Assembly: GCF_003255815.1 (NCBI RefSeq)
Contig: NC_037673.1
Location: forward strand, 12,400,138-12,464,137
Length of the DNA: 64,000 bases
Reading direction: 5' to 3'
DNA from: Theropithecus gelada
Lineage: Eukaryota; Chordata; Mammalia; Primates; Cercopithecidae
A program made the position numbers and the translations under genes. The notes beneath the pieces were generated by a model, which was not told where the DNA came from, did no database searches, and saw only the letters and a program-made list of their open reading frames with translations. Of the stretch, positions 45,011-58,600 are shown in pieces; the stretch's first letter is position 1; each line of letters opens with the position of its first letter.

Positions 45011-48000
45011 GGAGATCCTGTGTGAGTTTTAAGTCAGAAAGTAATTTTCAAATATTTATATTATTTATTTAGAGCTGAATTGTATTGAGCTGGAATAGAA
45101 AAGCAAGACTGAAAGAAAAAAGGCCAACTGGATTACTTCTGAGGTAAATGATAGAACTGGAGAAAACAAAATAAGGTAAACAAGTAGAAGTGTAGAAAAG
45201 AAGAAGAAATATATATTTTGAGATGAAATTCAAATGAATTTCTTTAAGGAGATTAAGAGAGTATGGAAATTAAGGAATAATAACATGTATCTATGTATAT
45301 ATAACTATATTGTTGACTGTACAGTCTTTAGCATAATGTGGTTACTACTAATATAGATGTCTATCCACAGAAGAAAAAAGTTATTAGTATACAGTCCAAT
45401 GGTATACTAATACTGTGCACTCTCTAAAAAGAACAGAATGTCCTACAGGTAATGGCATAAACATAGCATATCTTCCATATCAGTTACTAGTTGATGAAAG
45501 AAAAATACAATGGACATGAAATATAATATTCATATACATTTATATAATCTTATATACATGTGTATTTTAAATAATGGACATCATTAGAAAATCTTAACAA
45601 TGCTTTCTTTTGAGTATGGACCAGGAACTGGATTAAGGAGAAAAAAGAGAAGCCTTTGAAATTTCTATTTACATATTTCTTTATTTTATTGGCATGTTAA
45701 ATGATGTATAAGTATATTATGCTTGGAATAACAAACAGATGCTGCTTTTGTTATTTTTATAACATGATCATTTACCCAACTTTATGGTTTAACTCCAAAG
45801 GGTTCAATTCAGTATATTTCTTAATTCAATAAAATTATAATATGTGATTCATTTTACTTGATTTAACAAATAAAATGTAAATACATTGTAATTCATTTTT
45901 GATAAACCATTTCACAAAAGTGTGGGGAAATTAATTTGGGAACTACTCTCCTCATTGAAAAATATCTCATTTGCTAAAATAAGAGAGTAAAACAGTACCG
46001 TTTAAATATTTATAAAAATTGGAAAGTTTGGCAAAAGAGCAGTACACACCTGTGACTACTGAGTTACTGTGAAAGTTCTATTTCCTGATACAAAATTGTC
46101 TAAAGCACTTGGCTTTTGTTCAGGCACATCCAAAAAACAAAACCAGCCAAGTTTTATATAATGAACATCTAGTTCCCTAGAGCCTTGTATCGGAAAACCT
46201 ACACAACTTTTTGAATTTTCTAGTTAAATTTGCAATAAAGTTTTTAAATGTTTTTGGGTATATAACCCTCAAATTCTGAGTGCTACAACATTCAATTCTG
46301 AACACTACTACCATTGCTATTAACTCTTGATTCCCAGAAATATTTACGTAAATCTATAAACATTACAAAGACTCTAACATGGTCTCCTCCCTTCACTTGT
46401 CTTTGAAGTTTAGATAAGAACTGTCTTGTAATAGCTTTTATTATTTTGAAGCATACTCATGTAACCAGCAATATGAGGTGTGACATTTAGTATGAGTGAG
46501 AGTTAATATATATGGTGGTTTAATTTACTTAATATATTGCATTGGGGTTAAACTTTATTGTGTCAAAATCAGCTCCTTTCTTACATGCGGTGTCAAATTC
46601 TGTCTGATGTTTGTCTATCTAGCTCTCTATCCTATCTAATACGTAGCTTACTTAACTAGATCCTTTATATAGGTACCAATAATTATATTTTTTAAGAAAA
46701 TTTTAAATTCACTGAAAAGAGTTGAAAGAAGGACAAAAGCAGAAAGGGAGAAATATAATTATTTTACACTGAGGGCATATTTTGAAATGCTTTAGTTACT
46801 ATGCAGCAGGAAGGTATAATAACAGCTGTAACTTCCTTGACTGGTGAAATGTCACTCCATAATACAAGTTTATTTACTTTTCAATTATTAATTGAAAAAT
46901 CTTATCATTATTTCATCCTATTACTGATGAAACCAATTACTAAACCTATTACTAAAACCAATACTAATCTAACATCAAACTGATGGTGAATTCTATAACC
47001 TTATTTGTGGATCCAAATCTTAACCTTTTAAAATTCTGTTTTGTGTTATGACCACTTCCTTTCCCCTTACACCCGTGACAATCATGGAAATTTTTTCATT
47101 TCTAGGCCTATGACAGGAAACATAAATTTTATCAAATAAGAATGTCCAAAAATAATTAGAAAGTTTCATGTTACTGATCTCAGTGATGATTACATGGCTG
47201 TTACCACATTGTGAAAAATTTCTGCTGCAGTGTATTTATGATTTAAGCTTTGTTTTTCATAAATGGTATATATCAATAAAATCTTTACAGAAAATTATCA
47301 TGCAATTAAATACCTTATGAAATTAGAAAATCACCCAAGACTAATGGACTAAGATTTAAGGGTGAAAACCACAGGAAGTCTTGATGATTTGAAGCTTTCT
47401 TTTCCCTGTTGTCTTTGTCATCTGAGACACTGAGAATTGAGACTTAGCCAAGGCAGTTGGTCAATGCTGGAACAGAAGAATGAGCAGAGTATACGGCTTT
47501 CTGTCTTCCAAAAATTCACTAATATTTTTCTCTAGATAGAAAACCTTTTTATCTTTACAACTTTCTTGTGAATTTATTGTCTTGATATATCATTCTTGAT
47601 ACTTCAATGATGTTTCTAGATCATTGTAATTGCTGCATATCTACTAAGTTTTATATCTCTTTAGGTTCATTTGTATTTTATTCTTGAAAATTTTCTATTA
47701 GAATTGTGTATTTTACTCCTTAGTGTGCTTTCTTTCATGGAAGGCATTCTCTAGTTCTTTAGCTTTTTATTTTTCGTTGCCTTTTCATTTTACCCTCTTG
47801 CTGGTTATTATGTTAACGCAATTTAATTACACAAATTATACTCTAATACTTTATCATTTGTAACAAACTGAATACTTTTCCACCATAAAATCACACTTTC
47901 TATTATGATTCATAGTGTGTCTAACAAATGGCATAATGTGAAGACAAACATTCCCCTAAGTCCTTTTGGGTCTTTAAAATAATTTACATAAATAGTCATA

Positions 48001-49271
48001 TCATTATAGAAAATATGACATCTGATTTTTTCAAAGTCTTCAAATATCTTCTTATATTTTACTTTTCTCATTTTTATACTTGATTCTACATGAGTTATTG
48101 GAAATTACCAAAAATTTTGTGTACTGCAAGTTCATCATCTGGGATTGAAACAAATTTTGGGGCTTATAGACATACTGTTTACAAGACTTTGTGTGTTTGC
48201 ATGTGTGCACGTGTGTGTGTGCATGCTTGTATGTGAGTGTGTGTTTAAGCCTCATTTTCATCTGCAAGTACAGAAACATTTTTCAGTGAGAGCTTTAAAG
48301 TGTTTTTCTGCATATAATACACAAAAATGTTTTTCTTCTTACTTGGTAATTTATAGTATTGCTAGTATTTCTGTCTAAGGGGAGGATGGAGAATAAACAT
48401 AGAATCATCAGTGTGTTCTACATGATTGTATTGCTGGTATATCTACCCTATAAAAATGAGAGATAAATTTAGCTTCTGGCTCTGAGTGTGCAGAGTTCAG
48501 AATGATATTTCTATTAAAATGTCTTCAAAATTGAACAAAATATTGGAAACATTTTTCTTATATCAGACAATAGGCAGTGTAAGGCTATGATTCTTAAGAG
48601 ACAGGAAGCTAACAAAGTAAGCTCAACATTTTCCCCAGACTTTTTGGCCAAGGACAGTTCTACACAGTGGCTAAAGGCGGAGGGACTGGAATCAAAACTG
48701 GCAATCTTGCTGAGCGGAGCAGATAGAGCACAAAGTTAAGGGAAAAGAAGAAAATGCGGAGAAGAAGTGTTCCAAAAATGTTCATAAGTTTGGCCTTGAG
48801 CCTTTGGCATGCATACAGTGAAATTCTACAAGGGAGAACTAAGAAAATGTTCCTGGAAAATAATTATGAGGGAGCTATAATTCAGACAATTCCCAGAGCT
48901 CATGGATGGCAACAGACCTTTGCGCCCTCACTAGCTAGAGAATAGAAGATGGGTTAAATACAAGCAGTATTGAGTAGAGATCACTATGCTTGCAAAAATC
49001 AACTAATGTAAAATAAAATATTATTATCTCTTAAAAAATAAGACATTTAAAATTTGTTGTCTTTCCTATGACCTTTGGCAGATTTTGAAAATAATGTGCC
49101 ATTTTTCATAAAGTTGGATAAATATTTATTATTGAGAACATTTTCAAAAAAGAATTTTTATTTCTGGAATTCCGAAACTATTAATACACAAATTTTTGTG
49201 CAACTGTACATTTTAAAGCCATATTTTTTTCTTCAACTTTAATTTAATACAAGTTTACTTTTAAAATTCTT
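45011..49271. other. Long unassigned AT-rich stretch
   Basis: No gene or securely named repeat in about 4.2 kb. Weak suggestions: a MIR-like piece at 47425-47510 and an L1 5'UTR-like, higher-GC block at 48590-48960. Open frames at 46801-46983 and 48754-48945 have no motif. (GT)-rich tract at 48188-48246. Confidence 0.4.
48188..48246. repeat. Imperfect (GT)n microsatellite
   Basis: TG/GT alternation with CA and TA interruptions over about 60 bp. Confidence 0.85.
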
Positions 49272-49414
49272 GGCTGGCCATGGTGAATCACGAATGTAAT
49301 CTCAGCACTTTGAAATGCCGAGGTGAGAGTATTGCTTGAGCTCAGGAGTTCATGAGCAGCCTGGGCAACAGGGTGAGACCTCATCTCTTACAAAAATTAA
49401 AAAATAAAATAAAA
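49272..49414 (+). mobile_element. FLAM / old Alu left monomer
   Basis: Single Alu-like arm: 'ggctggccatggtgaatc', 'gtaatctcagcactttg', 'cagcctgggcaacagggtg' then an A-rich tail with AAAATAAAAT. No right arm. Diverged as expected of the FLAM/AluJ age class. Confidence 0.8.
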
Positions 49415-49749
49415 TTATAGTATGTGGCTTCAATATGTTCACTTTAATTACATTGAGTAAGAGATGAGAATATGCCCACATTTACGCTTCTTTCTTTAAA
49501 AGTTTCCCTTTCTAAATAACCACACAAGAGACCATTTTCCCCACATGTTAACATGCTGTAAGATATAAGTCTAGACTGTTATAGTCTAAATTGCATTTGT
49601 ATATTCTCTCTCTGAAAGTATTGACTGATTTCTGTTTTAAAATTATGATCATTATAATTATCACATGTCATGTATTATCACCAAATTCATTTGATGATAA
49701 TCATTCTTTTTAAATAGTTAAACCATTCGTTTAGTCATAATTTGAAAAC

Positions 49750-50300
49750 GATACTTGAACACACATGTTTACAGCAGCACAATTCACAATAGCAAAATCA
49801 TAGAACCAACTCCGATGCCCACTGACCAATGAGTGGATAAAGAAACTGTGATTTTATATATATATATATATATATTAAAAAAATGGATGGATATATATAT
49901 AATGGATATATATATATAATGGATATATATATATAATGGATATATATATAATGGATATATATATATGATGGAATACTACTCAGTCATAAAAAGGTATGAA
50001 TTAACAGCATTTGCAATGGATTAGAGACTATTATTCTAAGTGAAATAACTCAGTAATGGAAAATCAAACATTGTATGTTCTCACTAATATATGGGACCTA
50101 AGGTATGAGGACCCAAAGGCATAAGAATGACACAATATATTTTGGGAAGAGTAGAGGGGGATGAGGGATAAAAGACAACAAGTATGGTTCAGTGTATACT
50201 GATCAAGTGATGGGTGCACCAGGATCTCACAAATCTCCACTAAAGAAGTTACTCATGTAACCAAATATCACCTTAAGGAAATATAAAATTTAAAAAAGAA
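49750..50300 (+). mobile_element. L1 3' end (L1PB/L1MA-like) with internal minisatellite
   Basis: 'tttacagcagcacaattc', 'gatggaatactactcag', 'atgttctcactaatatatg', 'actcatgtaaccaaatatc' in L1 order to the 3' end near 50300. A tandem repeat has grown at 49850-49970. Confidence 0.88.
49889..49969. repeat. Minisatellite, 15-17 bp unit 'ggatatatatatataat'
   Basis: Five consecutive units of 15, 17, 17, 15 and 17 bp that differ only in the number of TA steps. A (TA)n run at 49855-49874 precedes them. The unit derives from the L1 text around 'tatatatacaatgg' just before the GGAATACTACTC block. Confidence 0.93.
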
Positions 50301-50579
50301 TTTAATACACCAAGTAAACCCAGGAAAAAAAGGTAATAGTATTTTTTTTTCTAGGAGAAAAAAACAAAAAAACACTCTTTTAAAATAGCTAAGCCAGTCT
50401 TCTTAAATAGTTGTTACATTGTGAGACAGAAGTGATGAAGAATGATAGCATATCTCGTTCTGTGCACATTTGCAAAGTTATTGCTTTTGATCCTAAGGAT
50501 GATACAATGCTTTTATCTTTAGTTTTTTTTCTGATTATGCTGAGATGTGTGCATTTGTTATTTTTCATGTTAATTTGAA

Positions 50580-51600
50580 AAAAGTTTTAATTTTCCCATA
50601 GTGAGGGTGAAATTATAACAAACACTCATGTATACTCTACCTAGAATTAAAAATAATATTAAAATTTAACATATTTAACTAAATCTGTTTTCTTTAATAA
50701 AAATTTCAAATTTTACAGACACAGTCAAAATACTTTAAAAAATTCTTCCGACATTCTGTTCCACTCCCTTTCACACTCTCCCAAGCATCATTCTTCTTTA
50801 CTTAGGATGTTTATTTCTAAATGTTGTTAATTTTAAATGCTATTCCTTATATATTCATTAATAATAGATGTGTATATCTTATATACAAGTGTTTTTATTA
50901 ACTTTATATTGAAACTGTGGTATTTAAAGTATAATCTGGTGACTTGTTTCTTGATCAACACTTGACTTTGAAATGTGTCTATATAAAATTGCCAGTTCAT
51001 TAATTTCAACTGTTCTATGACATTAATGATAATGCGATTTATTCATTCATTCTCCTAGAGATGACTATTTTTGTTATTTCTGAATTCTACTACAAAAGAG
51101 TGCTGCAATAAAAATCTTTGAACAAGTTCTAATGCCATTAAACTGGAGTTGAATTGTTCAATCGTTGGATGTCAAAATTTAATTAGATTGTATATTGCTC
51201 AATTACTTTCAAATTATGTACACCAAGTCATGCTTACTCTGGCAAAATAAGAATATTTTCATTAATATATCATTCAACTTGAAATTGCCCAGCTTTTCCT
51301 TCTCATTTCCCCCCAAATGAGTTGAATTAATACTGTCTAAAAATACATATTCATTTGCTTACCTGTTAGTATTTGTTCCATATGTTAAATAGTTTTACTA
51401 ATATATGAACATATATGTATTACCATGTCTTCTGAATTAGTGCTTTTATCTTTTTGAAATGTTTGTTTTCATTTCTGCCAGCCGTTCTAATCTGGGTATT
51501 TATTTTGACTGGATTTTGATGTAACCACTAACATCTTTTTATGTTCAATACTTTTTCACCATTTTACTTTCAATGTCCTTATTTTTAAAATATATCTTCT
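50580..51600 (-). mobile_element. Very old L1 3' region, tentative
   Basis: 51040-51260 follows an old antisense L1 3' order ('agtgctgcaataaaaatc', 'gttgaattgttcaatcg', 'attgctcaattactttc'). The rest is weaker. 51600-52084 may continue it but could not be supported. Confidence 0.4.
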
Positions 51601-52084
51601 GTAGTTAGTTTACAGGTGGTCTTGTTTTGTAAATCAAGTGACAATCTCTGTTTCATAATTGACATATTTATCCATATTTAGTTAATTTAATTGTTATTTT
51701 GAGACTTAATATCCAGTTTTACTATTTTGTCCCATTTATTTTTGGTTTGTTTTAGATGTCTTGCCTTCTCTTTGATTGATTGATAGTTTTAGTATTTAAT
51801 TACATTTCTTTTATTGGCTAAATTTCTTTAATGTTTGTTTTTATTTTAGCAATTTCTCTGGGAATATAAAAATCATCTTTAAAATTAATTTAGAGTTAAT
51901 AGTACTACTTTATGCAGTAGGTAAAAACATTTCACTAGCACAATTTCATTTGCAAGCACCTAACCTTCTGTGATAGTATTGTCTTATATTGCTACATTTA
52001 TGAGACACAATCTTCACCGTAAAGTACTATTTTCTATTCATTGTGTCATCTTGTAAATAAACAGCTGAATAAACAGATATTTTT

Positions 52085-53870
52085 GAACTACTTTCGCTAG
52101 CCAAGATAAAGTAATAGGGGCCAGAATTTCCCTTCCAATAGAAATAAACAAACAAAAGTTTGAATAACAGAAATGTCAACTGTTTTCAACATCCACAAGA
52201 CATCAGGCATTGAGGGGCAGTGATTCCTGATAGATGGAGAACAAACAAGACTAATCTGAAAGGGCTTCTTCAACTTATTGCCTTTGAGCAAGTTTCCAGA
52301 CTGCAGCATTGGGAAGAGAACTTGGAGAGAGCCCTGAAGACTCCTGGGTTGAGGCGACGGAGCTAAGATTCCAGGAAGACCATGGCAATTAGATCTAGAA
52401 TAGAGTATCACATAACTTTTGGGATATACTGTCTCCCCTCCCACGGGCATTTGAAAGATTGCTGATTGATATATTCATGTGATAAAAGCATGTGGAAGAA
52501 TAAAAGGTAACAACACCTTGGGCTATACAGGATATGGAATACTTCTTGTTTCCAATATCAAGGCTAGAAAACTTCTTAAATTATGTACCATTGGTAGAAT
52601 ATTTAGAAGATTCTGACTGCAGTTGTGAGCAACAAGTAAGCCTTAGACGAAGCACAGATCAAATCACACCTAAAAATGTTAAAAGCAAAATGAACAGTGA
52701 TCAAGTAACTTAACTTCATGCCAGAAATAAGCAAAACTATCTATCATTTATCTATCATCTATCTATCTATCTATGTATCTATCTGTCTATCATATCTGTC
52801 TACACACACATATATATGCACACAAACATATTTATTACTCAACAAGATAAAATGCACCACCTGTGACAACCAATCAAACTTTACAAGGCAGGCAAAGAAA
52901 AAGGAAAATATGATCCATGCCAATGAATCAATAACAATCTGTCGAAACAGTCCTCCAAATGACACAGATGTGAGAAGTGGAAAACAAGGAATTTAAAAGT
53001 TATTATAATTCATTATTTATGTCCTCAAATTAAATAGAGGCATTTTCATTAGAAATAAATAAGAATAAAACTAAGAAAAAAATGACAATATTTGAAATAA
53101 ATAAACTGGATAGGGCAAATGCACATTCAACATTGCAGAAAAGAAAAAGGATTAATGAATATGAACACATAGCAGAAGCCAAGGGGAAACAATACAAAAC
53201 AAAAAACTAGAGAATCAGGGGAAAATATTATTAAATATAATGAAAAATAATTGGCTTGCCCAAAGGGAGAATAAGAAAAAACAATTGGAGAAGTGACAAC
53301 TGCAAATTCCCCCGACTTGAAGAGTATTGTAAATGCTTAGATTCAAGCAGTTCAATGAACCCTAAGCACAGAAGGAGGAGGAAGGGGAGGAGGAGGAAAG
53401 TGAAAAGGACAGGGTGACAATTACACCAAGGGGGATGATATGATTTTTCAAATCCAGTGTTAAAAAAAATCTTAAAGAAAATCAATGATAGAAGACACAT
53501 TTGTAACATACTGTGAAATAAAAACAGGAATGTTAGCAGATGATGCATCAAAAGCAATGGAAGGGAGAGCAGCACTTTCCACTCATAGAAAACAAGAAAC
53601 AAAAAGTCTATTTTAGATATCTGTATCCAGGAAATATTATCTTTTGAAATAAGGACCAAATAAAAGACTTGTTCAGATTTACAAAACTTTGTTCTGATGA
53701 AAACAAAAAGGAGTCATCACCTGCAGACCCACAGTACAGGAAATGTTGAAGGAAACTCTTCAAATGGAAGGCAAATGATATAAGATGAATTCAGATTTCC
53801 ATAAATAAATGAAGAGCACAGGAAAAGAGAACAATGTAGATACATGCATAAGAATGTTTTCCAAACAATT
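52085..53870 (+). mobile_element. Old L1 / HAL1 5' half (5'UTR and ORF1 remnant)
   Basis: 52085-52500 has the higher GC of an old L1 leader. 53000-53870 follows the ORF1 region of L1M/HAL1: 'gaagtgacaactgcaaattc', 'cacagtacaggaaatgttg' and 'aaatgaagagcacaggaaaag'. Open reading is lost except short pieces. ORF2-type sequence does not follow, which would suit a HAL1, but a truncated L1M cannot be excluded. Confidence 0.5.
52738..52795. repeat. (TATC)n tetranucleotide repeat
   Basis: Interrupted 'tatctatctatc' units followed by a CA/TA tract to 52830. Confidence 0.9.
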
Positions 53871-54284
53871 AACTATTTTTATGACTCACTTTTTAAGCAA
53901 AAGTAATATTATTTATTAACTATATTCATTATAGCCTTAGAAAAACAAGACCTATAAATGTAAACATAGATATACACAACTTAGTACAGTAGCTATTTGT
54001 AAAGAGATACCTCACTTTGCAATATATACTAAAAATTCCTTTAAATAAATTATTTTATTTTATTATTACCTTTAATACTTTTCTACAAATAAGAATGCCT
54101 AAAGGTTAGAATCTCAGAATAGTAATCTCTCTTGCTATCAGTAATATGTAGTCTGCTAAATTATCCTTAAAGTCAAAGTTAAAAATATAGTTTTTGTAAA
54201 TTTTTGCTAAACACTATTCAGTAATTTAACTCATTTGCCAAAAAATTACGTTTATAGTTATCTTTGATTTTACTGTAGAGTGTT
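53871..54284. other. Unassigned AT-rich stretch
   Basis: Nothing recognised. Confidence 0.4.
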
Positions 54285-55105
54285 TATTTTTTAAAACTTT
54301 TTTTTTAGGTTCAGGGGTATATGTGCAGGTGTGTTATATAGGTAAACTCGTGCATGGGGGTTTGTTCTACAGATTATTTTGTCACCCTGGTACTAAGCCT
54401 AGTACCCAATAGTTAATTTTTCGGATCCCCTCTCTCCTCCCACACTCTACTCTCAAGCATGTCCCATTGTCTGTTATTCCCCTCTTTGTGGCCATCTGTT
54501 ATTATTTAGCTCTCACTTGTAAGTGAGAATGTGCAGTATTTGGTTTTCTGTTCCTCAGTTAGTTTGCTAAGAATAATGTTCTCCAGCTCGATCCATGTTG
54601 CTTTAAAGGACATGGTCTTTTTCCTTTTTGTGACTGCGTAGTATTCCATGGTATATATGTACCACATTTTCTTTATCCAGTGTACCATTGATGGGATTTA
54701 GGTTGATTCCATATCTTTGCTATTGTTAATAGTGCTGCTGATCATTAGAGAAATGCAAATGAAAACCACAATGAGATACCATCTCACACCAGTTAGAATG
54801 GCTATTATTAAAAAGTCAAAAAACAACAGTTGCTGGTGAGGCTACAGAGAAACATTTATGTAGGAACATTGATGCTGGTGAGGCTGCAGGAACATTTATG
54901 CACTGTTGGTTGGAATGTAAATTAAATAAACTATTGTGGAAAGTAGTGTGACTATTCCTCAGATAATCATTCTTACTTGTAGAAAAGATCTAGAAGCAGA
55001 AATAGCTTGACTCAATGATCCCATTATTGAGTATATAATCAAAGGAATATAAATCATTCTGTCATAAAGATACATGCATGTGTATGTTCACTGCAACAAT
55101 GTAAG
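54285..55105 (-). mobile_element. 5'-inverted L1 (L1PB/L1MA-like)
   Basis: Minus-strand 3'UTR and ORF2 end at 54285-54736 ('aggttcaggggtatatgtg' through 'ttgctattgttaatagtg'), then plus-strand ORF2 text at 54737-55105 ('gatcattagagaaatgc', 'tcacaccagttagaatgg'). The inverted segment ends just where the minus segment begins in L1 coordinates, so the junction is nearly seamless. No convincing TSD. Confidence 0.88.
54831..54901. repeat. 42-bp period tandem duplication in L1
   Basis: 'tgctggtgaggct' begins copies at 54831 and 54873; the copies differ by two bases over about 30 bp. Normal L1 has one copy. Confidence 0.9.
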
Positions 55106-56954
55106 GCATTTTAATTTTCATTCTGCCTTCTTTCTTGATATCCTCTATATTAAGTCATTTTTTCCTTCACTAATTAAAAGTTTCATAAGTCAAATGTATT
55201 AACAATGATTTGCAATTTTTTTATTTGAAGCACACATTGCCCATATTTCTCATACTTATTCTTTTCTCAAGACTATCACTAACATTATTTTTCCTAAAAT
55301 GAATCTTTTACATCACTTTTCCCCATCAAAAGTTTTTGGAGTCTTTTTCTAAGAAAGTATTACAATCTGGTCCCAACTCAATGAGTTGTCATACAAAGTG
55401 CATTGAGTGAATCTAACCACAATAGGTGCTTAATACATTCACTTAAACTACTTTATTCCCTGTCACTCCACCTCATACGTCATTTATTCCAAACATGGTG
55501 AGCTCTTCATAATTATTTGAATATAACTCAAGATCATCCCTTTTAACAGTTTCATGCTTTTTCACCTATTATTTTCTGTCTTCATTCCTACTTTGATCTT
55601 TTTAATAGCATCAGAAGAAGTGTTCATGGCCTTCCTAATTAGGAGTAGTTACCACCATCTCTGACTCCCTAGTCCTTTGCTTGAACAACACCAAAACTGT
55701 GGTTTAATGGACCTTGCTAGTTGCATATTTCCAACCCTAAAATCATTGTACATGCTTAGGAATAAGTCATTTCTGAAATTATGGCATGAGAATAACAAAT
55801 AATATTATTTACAGAACTCAGTAGATCCTGGTTAGCCTTTAGAAGTGATCCCAGTGGGCTTATTTATAAAATATATTTTTATCCATTAAATATTGACATC
55901 CCTACATCTGGCATTGCAAACTATTCAACTGCAAAAGAAATATGGTCCTGTCGGTGAAAACAGAAAATGATTTTAAGATGTAATTTTTATAGATTTTGGT
56001 AGACTAAGGTGTCATGTGGCAGGCATTCAGAAAGTCTTTGCATTGATATTTTACTAAAATTTTGAATAGCTTATAAATGACATTAGATAGTGTTTTTCCT
56101 AAGACATTTTCTAGAGCATGTTTTAGAAAGAAGGGATGGATAATCCTCCAACCCAGATGACACACAAGGGCCCAGGAGATCTCAAGAGTTACAGGAAAAC
56201 AGGATGTGAAGAGATGCCTCAGGTGTGTTTGAATTGTAAACACTTCAGCATTATTTAGGAGCACTCTAATCCACCCTTCTCAGAGAACTGCTAACACACT
56301 TCAGGTTAACCCTAAGTCCTATTTTTAGCTTATTGAGAAATGTAACTTCCAGATGTGCTTTTGGTTATGCCAAAATTTTGCTGTGAACATATTTTCAGGT
56401 GGTACAATTGCAGAAACGTGACTAATAATTTAAATGTCAAACAAAGTTCTGTCATGAATGCATTGATTTTTTAAAAATCATATAGTACTAAAAGTCTTAT
56501 ATCAAAACCAAGTCCCTTTTGAAACCCATATTCTCGGGCCACAGTCTGTTCCCCAGAGTTAGTGACTTTCACTGCTTTATTTTTACCCTTATATTTTAAA
56601 CAATGTTTATAATTTAATTCCTTACAGTACCCACTTTAGACAATATGCATTTATTTTTTGGCCTTTAGTGCTTGAAGGATGCATCTTGTTTATACAGCCA
56701 TCTCTCACCTTTACTTTCTCATCCATCTAAAATTCAGCCCTATCACAATATGTGGTTTCATGGTTTCACGTTATTATTGCATGCATTATCATGCTCTGTT
56801 TGACCATGTGGTCTACTATGATTGTTTCCTTTATTTTACAACTTACATTTTTTACTTAAATTAATAAATTTGATTTTTGATTTTTCTTTTGTTAGTTTAA
56901 CATTTATCCGCTGATAAAATACTTTGCAAGAATTGACAATCACTTAGAAACTGT
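55106..56954. other. Unassigned; possible L2-like text around 55280-55560
   Basis: No gene found. The L2 resemblance ('acaatctggtcccaactc') is weak. Confidence 0.35.
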
Positions 56955-57613
56955 TGTCTGGGGTATGTTTGCTGGTTCTTGGTTTGGGTAGAGAAAGAAT
57001 TCAGGAAATGGGCACATACGAGGATTTAGGAGCAGATGAGGAGTGGATTTAGGAGTGGAAAGTTTAATGGAAAATAATAAGAGAGAGAGAAAAAGCTTCC
57101 CCATGCTGAGAAAGAGAGTTGCCCAAAAGAGAGTCTCCAGTTTGCTGAGGAAGGCAGTCTGTTTTGTATAGAGGCTAGAGGAGGAGGTAATTGGTTTACA
57201 GAGGGTCCAGGGGATTGGTTTCACCCGGTGTGTCATCTACATAGTGGTGAAAAGATTGGCCCTCCCACCCTAATCTTTTATTATGCAAATGCACATTCCA
57301 TTCCAAATGGCCCCTTCCTGGGGCCATGATGCCTTTACACGTGGTTTTACCTGGAGGCTGCCATGATACCGATAAATGTGGCAAGAAAAGGAGAGGAAGA
57401 GATGCCATATTGAATGTACCTGGCTTCCAAGTATAGCTGCCAGCCTTTACATATAAAGGCTCCTAGTTTGCATATCTATGCCTGACTTCTCAGGCTGCTT
57501 TCTGTTAGGGAAGAAATGGTTAGGGGGCTGATTTTTATTAAAGGATAATTCCACAAGAACTTTCACCATTTCTAGCTGCCTAAAAATTATTTCTTAATAA
57601 CTCCTGTATTACA
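56955..57613. mobile_element. Endogenous-retrovirus LTR-like repeat, family not named
   Basis: A 659-bp block from 'tgtctggggtatgtttg' to 'ctcctgtattaca' with TG...CA ends. It contains blocks I recognise from a widespread LTR ('ttattatgcaaatgcac', 'ccatattgaatgtacctgg', 'agctgcctaaaaattattt'). No internal viral sequence beside it. An octamer-like 'atgcaaat' lies at 57285-57292. Confidence 0.65.
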
Positions 57614-57945
57614 AATATTTAAACATTTTAAATGACCTGTCAGTGCTGGCTGCTTTTGTTTCATGATTTGTGGCAACTCTTTCACCACAGTCACACCCTT
57701 TTCAAAATAACATGCTCACTAGAGCTGGCATTTGCTGTTAGGATCCTTGGCTGGATGTTCTGTTTCATGGATTGCATATCTTTTTTTATTTACACCCTTA
57801 TTTCACTGGTGCATATTCTCTGGTAGCTTCCTGCTGGCTGTGGTTGTGCATAAAAGGAAGCACTGAACACTAGCTATGGTGGGCCAAGTTACATGGTAGT
57901 ACATATGATTCAGTAGTCAAGACAGTGTGTTATTTGGAAAAGGCC
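57614..57945. other. Unassigned
   Basis: Nothing recognised. Confidence 0.35.
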
Positions 57946-57969
57946 AAAAAAAAAAAAAAAAAAAAAAAA
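57946..57969. repeat. A24 homopolymer
   Basis: Uninterrupted run of 24 A at the left border of an L1 fragment. Confidence 0.97.
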
Positions 57970-57971
57970 TT

Positions 57972-58600
57972 TACATCGATCAATGAAAGGGAATAGAGAG
58001 TCCAGAAACAGATCTCCCTAAATATTGTCAACTGATCGTTGACAGAAGAGCTAACACAAAACAGTGGACCAAAGATAGTCTTATCAACAAATGGTGCTGT
58101 ACTCACTGGACATCCACATGCAAAAATATGAGTGTAGATGTTGATTTTATACTTTTCAGAAAAATTAACTCAAAGTGGATCACAGGTCTAAATTTAAACT
58201 CAATAATAAAACTCCTAGGAAATAACGGGGGATAACCCAGATGACTTTGAGTTGACTCATGACTTTTTAGATTCCATACCATAGGTATGATTCACCAAAA
58301 AAATTAATAAGCTGGACTTTATTAAAACTGAAATTTTCTGCTCTGTAAAAGAAACTGTCAAGAGAATAAAAAGGCACATCACAGAGCAGGAGAAAATATT
58401 TGCAAAAGAAATATCTGACAAATGACTGTTATTAAAAATATACAAAGAACTCATAAAACCCAACAGTAAGAAAAGGAGTCATCCAAGTATAAAATGGGAT
58501 AGAAATCTTTACAAGCATCTCATCAAAAAGATATACAGGTGGAAAATGAGCAGTTGACAAAATAGTTAACATCATATGTTATTGGAAAAGCAAATGTAAG
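57972..58600 (+). mobile_element. L1 ORF2 C-terminal fragment (L1M/L1PB)
   Basis: 'tcaacaaatggtgctgtac', 'aattaactcaaagtggatc', 'aaactcctaggaaataacg', 'gctggactttattaaaac' in ORF2 order; frames broken. It stops abruptly at 58600 without a 3'UTR or tail. Confidence 0.85.

Noticed and set aside
49889..49969. CRISPR-like regularly spaced repeat
   Set aside because: Units are contiguous TA-rich minisatellite repeats without unique spacers, in a primate L1.
53231..53659. 142-codon minus-strand frame
   Set aside because: Antisense of an old L1/HAL1 ORF1 remnant; leucine/phenylalanine-rich because the sense strand is A/G-rich.
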